DNA of 54,827 nt from the IMG/VR virus record IMGVR_UViG_3300021376_000077, positions 1 to 54,827 of that record; one strand, 5' to 3'. Both the position numbers and the translations under genes were made by a program. Source of the stretch: a virus. Below the pieces are notes generated by a model. It did not search any database. It saw nothing but the letters and a program-made list of their open reading frames with translations, and was not told the DNA's origin. Positions 48,120 through 54,827 of the stretch are shown piece by piece; within the stretch, counting starts at the first letter, position 1; each line of letters starts with the position of its first letter.

Positions 48120-49580
48120 TTATACCGAAACGTAAGTAAATATTATGCCTGTCGGGTCCAGTGAAGGGGCCCAGCCTTTACGGGAAGGCTCGAGGTCCGT
48201 GGCGAGCTGAGTCAACCACCCATCTGCGGTAGTTCCAATTAAGGAAAGAGATTGGACATATCTAACACCAGGGATTTGGCTAATTAAGCCGATAATTACA
48301 TTCTTTCTTACGATGTCTTCGTGCGTTGGGAATCCAGACGGGCTTAAGTATTCAATTACTGTATTTTCAATAATTTGTTCTAGAGGTTCCCTATCGTATG
48401 CTGTATCCAAAACTATTGAACCCTCTATCGAAAGAGGAAGAATTCCCATATTTTCTACGTTGACAGTGAGGCCACCTATTGCTGCCTCTGCTACAGCAAG
48501 TTTGATTATTTCTTTTTGTTCTGTTTCGACAAATCCACCAAGACCATAAACATATGTTGCTATATGACCGACAACCTCTTTGCCGCGCACTGCTGTTCCA
48601 GAATCTGAAGTAGACGATACGTTTCCTCCGGCGCTCAAATATGAAAAAGTAGTTGAAGTAATTGCAGTAACTTCTACTTCTCCGTCAAAAGCTCCAGAAG
48701 GAGAGCCCGCAGCAGATATATCACTTACCGTAATTATGTCACCGACAAGTATCTGGTGAGCTTCCGATGTTGTCAGCGTTGCAACACCAGATGCCCTTGA
48801 TTTAGTGGTAATAGAATAAGTTTTTTCTGTGTCTCTATTACCAACGTCTGGGTCACCGTTTGTTAGGTCATAAGTTCTAACTCTTCCTACATAGCCGACG
48901 TAATTATTTGCTATAAATGCATCAACCTGAGTTGACTTTGCAAGAGTGGAAGATAGGGACGAAAGATACGATGTGGCTCTCGACAGGAATTCTGCAGAGT
49001 TTTCTTCATTAAAACCATTTTGGAAGTAGCTGCCAGCAGCAACGCTAAGTATTTCTGTGGACGGGGAAAGAATCAGCAGCGACTCCCCTTCTGCAATAAC
49101 TGGTATAACACCGGGCAAAAATGCTTCACACAATACTGTTCCCGATGGGTACGGGTCCCCACCAACGTATGACTCGTCTGCCGGTATATCGAGCGATTCA
49201 ACTGTCTGAAATACAATCTCAGTTGTTTCATCTTCGAAGGTGTAGGGGTATCCAAATAGCGTTCCCGAAGCTATTGTTGCCCCCTCGTAGGAATCAGCCG
49301 TTATTGTTACGGACATTTCTGCAGGAATAGCGGGTCTCTGCGTAACGCCCATCATGGAAAGTATTCCAGACATAACACTATCTGGGAGCCTGTTGAGACC
49401 AGTTGCCATCTGCCACCCAATATATGAAATTGCCTGGAACATGGCGTCTTCCACTGTTCCAACTCGCAAATTAAACTCCGGGAGAGTCAATCTCGCCATT
49501 TCTATAGCTTCGAGATAAAGGTCTCCCGGAGTCTTGTCGAAAATTGTCAAATCTACGTACTGCGAAAAATCAGCCGTCAT
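48120..49580 (-). CDS. Baseplate J-like protein
   Basis: 486 aa. Baseplate J family features: a start with LPEFNLRVGTVEDAMFQAIS, AEMSVTITADSYEGATIASG, a central GGFVETEQKEIIKLAVAEA helix and the C-terminal PLEQIIENTVIEYLSPSGF. It would form the wedge arm that holds fibres. Residues about 260-345 are an inserted beta domain (SRASGVATLTTSEAHQILVG, TTFSYLSAGGNVSS) also at the end of the tail protein I gene. It stands between the gp25-like wedge and tail protein I, the standard order. Confidence 0.85.
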   Translation of the reverse strand: MTADFSQYVDLTIFDKTPGDLYLEAIEMARLTLPEFNLRVGTVEDAMFQAISYIGWQMATGLNRLPDSVMSGILSMMGVTQRPAIPAEMSVTITADSYEGATIASGTLFGYPYTFEDETTEIVFQTVESLDIPADESYVGGDPYPSGTVLCEAFLPGVIPVIAEGESLLILSPSTEILSVAAGSYFQNGFNEENSAEFLSRATSYLSSLSSTLAKSTQVDAFIANNYVGYVGRVRTYDLTNGDPDVGNRDTEKTYSITTKSRASGVATLTTSEAHQILVGDIITVSDISAAGSPSGAFDGEVEVTAITSTTFSYLSAGGNVSSTSDSGTAVRGKEVVGHIATYVYGLGGFVETEQKEIIKLAVAEAAIGGLTVNVENMGILPLSIEGSIVLDTAYDREPLEQIIENTVIEYLSPSGFPTHEDIVRKNVIIGLISQIPGVRYVQSLSLIGTTADGWLTQLATDLEPSRKGWAPSLDPTGIIFTYVSV

Positions 49581-49581
49581 C

Positions 49582-49881
49582 TCATCCCTCCGTTATAACA
49601 AATGAAAAACTTACACCAGCAGTGCCGTCTGTTTTTGTATTCACTGATAAGGAGGTAATTTCTACCTCAGGAACATAACGTGCAGCATTCAAAATAAATA
49701 AACCCCTATCAATCGAGGTAAAAGACGGGTCATTGACCCCAAAAAATGGGGAATACGGGTGTGTTCGAGGCTCAGTGAGGATAGCCATTGTCAATAGTTG
49801 TGCGTAATAATCCTCAGAACCGTCACGAAGAAGCTCTAGGCCGTCAGAGCCAAATCTTATAGGAAATTTAATTGTGTTCAT
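49582..49881 (-). CDS. Baseplate wedge protein, gp25/gpW-like
   Basis: 99 aa. The body has ELLRDGSEDYYAQLLTMAIL, TEPRTHPYSPFFGVNDPSF and a closing strand region. Small proteins of this length ahead of baseplate J belong to the gp25-like family, which nucleates wedges (and sheath in contractile tails). CAGGAG precedes the ATG by 10 bases inside the short upstream ORF. One base separates it from the J gene. Confidence 0.75.
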   Translation of the reverse strand: MNTIKFPIRFGSDGLELLRDGSEDYYAQLLTMAILTEPRTHPYSPFFGVNDPSFTSIDRGLFILNAARYVPEVEITSLSVNTKTDGTAGVSFSFVITEG

Positions 49882-49963
49882 TGTTTTCGCTCTCCTGAAT
49901 AATACATTTTAATTCATTTTTTAACCCTAATGCGACGTCATTTGTTGCCGATATTGAGGTCAT
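49868..49963 (-). CDS. 31-residue ORF between spike and wedge genes
   Basis: 31 codons from an ATG overlapping the spike gene stop as ATGA; MTSISATNDVALGLKNELKC begins it. It ends 14 bases inside the wedge gene. The start overlap and the otherwise unexplained gap of 78 bases suggest it is translated, perhaps as a coupling leader for the wedge gene. Function unknown. Confidence 0.5.
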   Translation of the reverse strand: MTSISATNDVALGLKNELKCIIQESENNEHN

Positions 49964-50673
49964 GTTAAGTCCCCTGTGAGTAGGTAAGAATTTAAATCAA
50001 CACATACTAGCGTCGCCACTGAATAGCGCGCCCTTAGGCTTAAGGAACGAGCCGTGTCAACAGATACTCCAGCTCCTGGGATTATTGTAAAAGTTCCAGT
50101 CGCACGTCTAGCAAAATCAACTTTTTGACCAATCGCGAAACCTGTTGATGAATTAATCTCAAGCGTGCATGTTGTTGTGTTGTATAAAAGTTTTCCAGCC
50201 GCAGAAGCACCTAGGGGGCCATTAGAGACAGCCTCAACGGGTTGCGCATTGCTCCACAGGGAGACCCATGATTCTCCATCCCACAAAAAGTAAGAATTAG
50301 TATCTGTAGCGTAGGCGAGACAGCCCTCCGGTAGAGCAGCAACAACTTCCGGGTATATTGCTGTGGACTCCATGATTAAAATCATTGATTGATTAATAGG
50401 TCTTGCGTTTCCAAAAACAACCATAGAAGTCATTGCCTGGTTAGAGAAAGCACAGAGCACCGTGTCGTCAATTATCATCTTGGTGCTTTGCGTTACGCCG
50501 AGGGGCATTAGGGGGCCATATGAAATTCCAAGAGCCTGCACATATATTACTATCCGTCCATCTGGGTAGGCCTTGGTGACAACACCTTGATACATCTCCC
50601 CTGGTCTCTTAGGGGCAGATGCTGCCTTATCGCGACGAACTGGGGCGTTCTGAATTCCATAATCTGAAATCAT
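49960..50673 (-). CDS. Baseplate spike/OB-fold protein (gpV/gp5-like) with a fibre-like C-terminus
   Basis: 237 aa. Residues about 25-100 have the OB-fold pattern of spike proteins: YQGVVTKAYPDGRIVIYVQA, then GPLMPLGVTQSTKMIIDDTV and SMVVFGNARP. The C-terminal half carries YATDTNSYFLWDGESWVSLW, a segment common in fibres, then a beta-rich end. It would cap the tail tube at the hub. It overlaps the hub gene by 4 bases. Confidence 0.7.
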   Translation of the reverse strand: MISDYGIQNAPVRRDKAASAPKRPGEMYQGVVTKAYPDGRIVIYVQALGISYGPLMPLGVTQSTKMIIDDTVLCAFSNQAMTSMVVFGNARPINQSMILIMESTAIYPEVVAALPEGCLAYATDTNSYFLWDGESWVSLWSNAQPVEAVSNGPLGASAAGKLLYNTTTCTLEINSSTGFAIGQKVDFARRATGTFTIIPGAGVSVDTARSLSLRARYSVATLVCVDLNSYLLTGDLT

Positions 50674-52610
50674 GATGCGCCTGGAGTGTTTTCGAATTTC
50701 CCATTTGGAAATCTTTTTTTCATAACTTCTAATTGCTGTCTAGATATGAGTTTTCCATAAATAGATGCGTTGGCTATTGCTTCTTTTGTTGTGTTTCCAC
50801 GAGCTTTGGCAAGAAACAAACCAGAAGATTCCGCATATCTAAAAGAGCTTGTATCTGATTCGATATAACCACCAACTATTTTGTTTTGTATGACTGCGAT
50901 TTGCTTACCATGTATCGGTGTTGGAACAGAAATAGTTACCCTATTCCCCATGACATTGATACTATTTATTCTAAATAAAGTTGTTGATGCGGCTAGCCTT
51001 GATGAGCTAGATGCGTTTTTAAAATCTACAGGTAATATTGTTAGTGTGTCGTTGACCTGTAGGTCAGATACAGAGTCAACCCCCAGATGCAAATATGGTG
51101 CCTTCTGAAAAGAAACAGATGAAGCAACGGGAACAAGCCCAGATGCATCTGAAGACCTAAAAAAGCTGAGAATTTGACACCTAGAAAGTTGAACAGGTAC
51201 AGAACCAGAAGAAAGCACTTTTGTCCATATTTGTGGAACCAAAAGAGCGTAAGGCTTGCCACCGTTTACCCCGCTTTTTCTAGTCACAAAAGTTGCTGAA
51301 TATAAGGTTCTTGGTTCATTGTCAACCATAAACACCGGCCTAGACCATAGGTTTATGTTCCCTGTTTCAAAAATGCCCTTAGTTTTCGGGGGGTAGTTGT
51401 ATGGGAGTGACGCACTAGGGAGTGGAAATATGTTTAAGTTTGCTGGCGGAGTAAAAAATCTAGGTATGTTGTCCTGTTTAAAAACTTGATTCTGCACAAC
51501 AGAAGTATTGGCCAAGACGTCTATCACCTGCGGACCCCTTTTGCCAATTTCTAAGTCTTTTATTTCTTTTTCTTCTTTTTCTGGCTTCTTAAAAGATATA
51601 TTCACGGGGTCTGGAACCAGGTCACTGAATGTGACTGAATCGATTAGGTAGTAGCCATTAAACGTTGGTACGCCGTCTATTTTTATTGTCATTCCGGGAC
51701 GAAGACGGACGGCGTTCGCTCTGTCGATAATTGCATTGCCACTCCCATCGAAAGGATTATTTTCCGAAATCGTCACGTTTGGAACAGATAGAAGCTGTAG
51801 TGAATTTCTGGCTGATGACTCGATTGTTGGCTGAAAAGAAAACGGCTTCACTGAAGATTGTTGAAAGTGTGACTTATATATCACCGGTATGTACTTATTT
51901 TGTTTTGAGTCTGACTTTTTCTTGGTTTTCTTTTTACTCAGGGGAACTTCGTGTGTACCCCATCTCTTCAGGAGGAACTTTTCTGAAGCAAATACCAGAT
52001 ATCCGTCAACTTCAAAAACTACGAATTTAGCTTCTGTAGCCAGATTTGTTATAACATCCCACACAGAGTCTGCTTTATTTCCGCCCGATGCTTTATTTAT
52101 CTGCTGTTTTTTGTTCGTACTTTGTCCAAAAAACTTAAGACCATATTTTTTCGCTGCCTGCTGCACAAAGGCGGTTCCGCTACCCTTTATACTGCCTGGT
52201 CTCCTATCTCTTTTCATTTGTTGAATAGCCCTCGAGTAGCAGCGAACCTCCACGGTTGGGCTTGCTCCTGGCCCCTGAGATACCGTAACGTTGGCTATCT
52301 CAAAAAGCTGTGTTTGCTTTTCTTTTACATCGGGATTCCTTGTCCCCTCAATCGTCCCAAATGTTTCTGTTACATAGGCAACAATTCTTCCTATTGAGAA
52401 ATAGTTGTTCTCGAGCATTTTGAGACCAGTATCGCTTACGCTAAAAGATATTTCACTTGACATATTCATCGCATAACTAACGTTTAGGTTTATAAGGTTT
52501 GCCCTTACGTCGGCAATTTGGTAGTTCTTTTCGTCTACGAAGTAGATAACACCGCCCGCCTGTCTTAGGAGACTTGTTGGTGTCGGCAAATAGGTTATCG
52601 AAGCAGGCAT
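50670..52610 (-). CDS. Baseplate hub protein (gpD/gp27-like)
   Basis: 646 aa. The order after the gpU-like protein, and motifs such as VWDVITNLATEAKFVVFEVD then GYLVFAS, RAIQQMKRDRRPGSIKGSGT and FNGYYLIDSVTFSDLVPDP, indicate a tail hub protein of the gpD/gp27 type, with two beta domains and a C-terminal extension. The hub trimer joins tail tube and spike. It overlaps the next gene by 4 bases and starts right at the end of the previous one. Confidence 0.75.
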   Translation of the reverse strand: MPASITYLPTPTSLLRQAGGVIYFVDEKNYQIADVRANLINLNVSYAMNMSSEISFSVSDTGLKMLENNYFSIGRIVAYVTETFGTIEGTRNPDVKEKQTQLFEIANVTVSQGPGASPTVEVRCYSRAIQQMKRDRRPGSIKGSGTAFVQQAAKKYGLKFFGQSTNKKQQINKASGGNKADSVWDVITNLATEAKFVVFEVDGYLVFASEKFLLKRWGTHEVPLSKKKTKKKSDSKQNKYIPVIYKSHFQQSSVKPFSFQPTIESSARNSLQLLSVPNVTISENNPFDGSGNAIIDRANAVRLRPGMTIKIDGVPTFNGYYLIDSVTFSDLVPDPVNISFKKPEKEEKEIKDLEIGKRGPQVIDVLANTSVVQNQVFKQDNIPRFFTPPANLNIFPLPSASLPYNYPPKTKGIFETGNINLWSRPVFMVDNEPRTLYSATFVTRKSGVNGGKPYALLVPQIWTKVLSSGSVPVQLSRCQILSFFRSSDASGLVPVASSVSFQKAPYLHLGVDSVSDLQVNDTLTILPVDFKNASSSSRLAASTTLFRINSINVMGNRVTISVPTPIHGKQIAVIQNKIVGGYIESDTSSFRYAESSGLFLAKARGNTTKEAIANASIYGKLISRQQLEVMKKRFPNGKFENTPGAS

Positions 52611-54307
52611 TATGATACGCCCCTGGCGCGTAGCGCCCCATCTGTTGCCGTGGAATTATATCTATCTATAGCTGCCTGTACTCTTGCATAATCCTTACTT
52701 GGAATTGTCCAGTAAGAACATTTGGCATTTTTTGTCTGCCTCTCAATAAGTTTCTGTGCCTTTAGAGCCAGTGCTAGCCCTGAGTTTACGGGGAGTTGCT
52801 GCAGGTTAATCTTAAGTTTGTTGGCGCCCGACAGTGTGGTTCCGGCGGCCCCTCTTCCACAACCCTCGATTGTTTCTCCATCTTTTGGCGGAGGAGGATT
52901 CCACGGTGGTGGCTTTGGGAACTTAATTAAGTCAACAAGTTCGTGCGGAAACTCCGTTAGAGTTATGTCGCATGATGCTCTGCTTATTGAGCCATTAACG
53001 TTTCTGTAGACAGATGTAACACTAAATTCTGATATTACAAATAGAGCGCCCGCATTGCTTGAGTTCTTAAACGGAAATTTCAGCTGAGTTGACATTATTT
53101 CGTCAAGACCCATAAACACTATCGGGTAAGGAGACAGCGATATTTTTCTTAAATTGTTCAGCTGCTGGTCCACCGACGTGGTTATAACTTTTCCATCTAT
53201 TGCGCTATCAAGCGTTCCTGATGTGTCAGATGAAACAAGGAATGTGAAAGAAACCTGCATCAGCTTGTAGCTCTGCCAGTCAACTATTGGCCTATTGGCT
53301 ACTCGTTCTATGGTTGACCAGTTAGAGCCTATTGAGCTATATGAAATTTGATTAGGTTTATGCAAGAACTGGTGCGACAGGGGTGCGATTGTGTTATCGG
53401 TAACCTGCATTAATTTGGGTGTCACTGGCACTTGCGCAAGTGTTCTCGGTGCACCAGCTGCATTGATAAGCTGTCCTCTTGACCTTTGAGCATCCCCCAC
53501 GCTGACAGATATATTAACTGGCATTCCAGCTGAACGAGAAGCAACAGCACGTGGAGTAGAGGTTGATAAAGCGGCTCTGGTAGCTAGGGCCTCCGAGGAT
53601 TTTGCATCAACAAGGGCTATGGCCTGTTCTCGAGTTTTGCCAATAGATACAAGTTCATCAACTTGTGCTAGGCGTATCGATTCCCCGGCTGCAGCCATAA
53701 GCGAATCCGTCGACTGACCAGAAGTGTCCCTGGTAAAAAGAACGTCAAGCATGAATTGGGTGTCTCGTGTTCCAGGTGCGGAAAACTTGGCAAAAGGATA
53801 AAATTTATTTTCAAATGGGTTATGCCAATACCCGGGGTAGACAAGGTCCCCATTGTCGTCATTGACTGCTGTATACGTCTGGGAGCTTTCCACCCAAACC
53901 TGTATGTTGCTGTAAGAGTATGGGTTTAGTGATGAATTAAGAGGGAATTTCTTTAATCGAGCAGTGGCTACATACAGTTTATTGCCGGAATATTTATGCG
54001 TGAAGACCGGAAAAGAACCTGTATATTTTCTTCGCAGCTGCGTAGGTCTCGTCACCACTCTTTTTTCATATTTAATACGAGATTGCTCGACAAGTTCGTC
54101 CCCCGCCGTGTACTGGACATATGAACCCATTAGAGGTAATGGCATCCAGTATTCGTCTTCGTCCAACCTTGACGAAGAGACGCCATCGGGCTGTGTTCTA
54201 AATAGGTGATAGACCGGATATCCGGGGTATAGAACACCTACACCGTTTTGTATCTTTCTCACCTCTACGTAAAAATATGTATTTCTGATAGCTTGGTTTA
54301 CAGGCAT
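52610..54307 (-). CDS. Large tail protein with gpU-like domain
   Basis: 565 aa. N-terminal about 200 residues form a beta-rich region not recognised (YFYVEVRKIQNGVGVLYPGY). An Ala/Arg/Ser helical linker is near 210-260. Residues about 320-460 contain STIERVANRPIVDWQSYKLM then QVSFTFLV, the pattern of gpU-type or distal tail proteins. A proline-rich linker (PPPWNPPPP) and a C-terminal domain follow. It lies between the tape measure and hub genes. It likely forms a ring at the tail end. Confidence 0.6.
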   Translation of the reverse strand: MPVNQAIRNTYFYVEVRKIQNGVGVLYPGYPVYHLFRTQPDGVSSSRLDEDEYWMPLPLMGSYVQYTAGDELVEQSRIKYEKRVVTRPTQLRRKYTGSFPVFTHKYSGNKLYVATARLKKFPLNSSLNPYSYSNIQVWVESSQTYTAVNDDNGDLVYPGYWHNPFENKFYPFAKFSAPGTRDTQFMLDVLFTRDTSGQSTDSLMAAAGESIRLAQVDELVSIGKTREQAIALVDAKSSEALATRAALSTSTPRAVASRSAGMPVNISVSVGDAQRSRGQLINAAGAPRTLAQVPVTPKLMQVTDNTIAPLSHQFLHKPNQISYSSIGSNWSTIERVANRPIVDWQSYKLMQVSFTFLVSSDTSGTLDSAIDGKVITTSVDQQLNNLRKISLSPYPIVFMGLDEIMSTQLKFPFKNSSNAGALFVISEFSVTSVYRNVNGSISRASCDITLTEFPHELVDLIKFPKPPPWNPPPPKDGETIEGCGRGAAGTTLSGANKLKINLQQLPVNSGLALALKAQKLIERQTKNAKCSYWTIPSKDYARVQAAIDRYNSTATDGALRARGVS

Positions 54308-54827
54308 TACGAACGCTCCCTGGCTATTGATTCGGCACGCTTTATCTTCTGCATAACAACATTGGCTATTTCTTCTGGCGAACTATTGCCACCATTGATG
54401 TGGAATGTATATGTATTACCACCACTGCTTGAAGTGCCAGCGACAGCGGTGGAAGACATCGTATTAACAGATGGCGTCATTGCATCGCCTATCGCGCCAG
54501 GACCCGGGACGACGTGCAGATGTCTGCTGCCAGCTGTTCCATGGAATTCAGCAAAACCACCCGACTGGCGAGTTAGCACTGCATACTGGCCAAGATTCTG
54601 ACCAACAAGGTCTATCGCTCTCCCCGTTACATGGTCTGAGTTTATTGAGCCAAGATTCCCAGTCCTGTATGAGGAAGTAATTGTTCTGTTGCCAGTTAGT
54701 TGCGCATTTATTGCGCCATGGCGAGCCATTGTCTGCGATAGACGCGAAGAAGTTGTATCACCAACAGAAGAGCCACGAGGAGTTGATGTGTCAGCTTTTT
54801 CTGCAATAAGTTTTATAAACTTATTCG
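54307..54827 (-). CDS. C-terminal end of a tape measure protein with M15-type peptidase domain (runs off the right edge)
   Basis: The minus-strand frame is open to base 54827 and ends at 54307, giving 172 residues plus stop. It contains SDHVTGRAIDLV (zinc ligands His and Asp) and GSRHLHVVPG (third His), the M15 D,D-carboxypeptidase pattern, then a tail of YTFHINGGNSSPEEIANVVM, typical of tape measure C-termini. A peptidase at this end would help local cell-wall entry at infection. Base composition is richer in GC than the other tape measure fragment at the left edge. Confidence 0.7.
   Translation of the reverse strand, partial: NKFIKLIAEKADTSTPRGSSVGDTTSSRLSQTMARHGAINAQLTGNRTITSSYRTGNLGSINSDHVTGRAIDLVGQNLGQYAVLTRQSGGFAEFHGTAGSRHLHVVPGPGAIGDAMTPSVNTMSSTAVAGTSSSGGNTYTFHINGGNSSPEEIANVVMQKIKRAESIARERS

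Noticed and set aside
1-54827. The window might be a complete circular genome cut inside one tape measure gene, since the N-terminal part runs off the left end and a C-terminal part enters from the right.
   Set aside because: The left frame ends exactly on a codon at base 1, while the right frame has two extra bases, so direct joining hits a stop after four codons. Composition also differs, and capsid, terminase and replication genes are missing. A join with missing bases cannot be excluded.

Overview
The window is part of a double-stranded DNA tailed phage (Caudoviricetes) genome or genomes. It holds tail, baseplate, tail-fibre/adhesin and lysis genes plus two copies of an unusual enzyme cassette. 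No terminase, portal, capsid, integrase, polymerase or tRNA gene was seen, so this is a fragment. The host is uncertain. M15-type peptidases, a Thr-rich PA14/fibronectin-III surface protein and a leaderless-looking promoter lean towards an aquatic actinobacterium, but this is inference only.

Layout. (1) Minus strand, 22689 down to 1, AT-rich. In order of transcription it runs: a signal-peptide surface protein, two holin candidates, an M15 endolysin, a 26-residue Cys-rich peptide, fibre-adaptor and fibre proteins, two Gly-rich adhesins (239 and 515 aa, the larger very His-rich), enzyme cassette A, then head-tail connector, head closure, neck, tail terminator, tail tube, frameshifted tail chaperone and the first 2342 codons of a giant tape measure protein that leaves the window. 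(2) Plus strand, 22780 to 42863, higher GC: a holin candidate, adaptor proteins that mirror those of part 1, a long tandem series of tail-fibre genes separated by tiny repeated accessory genes, and enzyme cassette B. (3) Minus strand, 54827 down to 42914: the C-terminal M15-domain end of a tape measure protein, a gpU-like protein, hub, spike, gp25-like wedge, baseplate J, tail protein I, a fibre adaptor, a second pair of Gly-rich/His-rich adhesins, and two small proteins.

The most interesting content is the duplicated cassette. Each copy encodes a flavin-dependent halogenase with the family's catalytic Lys and Glu and its WxWxIP motif, a 2-oxoglutarate/Fe(II) prolyl-hydroxylase-like enzyme, a 268-aa protein of unknown function with an invariant HTD, a small CPSE-motif protein, a small helical GxDP protein, and a protein of about 240 aa (fused to a GxDP-like domain in copy A). 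Copy A lies directly downstream of a Gly/His-rich adhesin. Copy B converges on the second Gly/His-rich adhesin, which has its own GxDP protein. I infer that the cassette chemically modifies the adhesins or fibres. A role in host metabolism or as a free enzyme is the main alternative.

The two halves differ clearly in base composition and carry parallel versions of the same gene sets, and a tape measure gene is cut at each end of the window. Either one phage carries two receptor-binding/modification systems, or the contig joins two related phages. The sequence alone does not decide.
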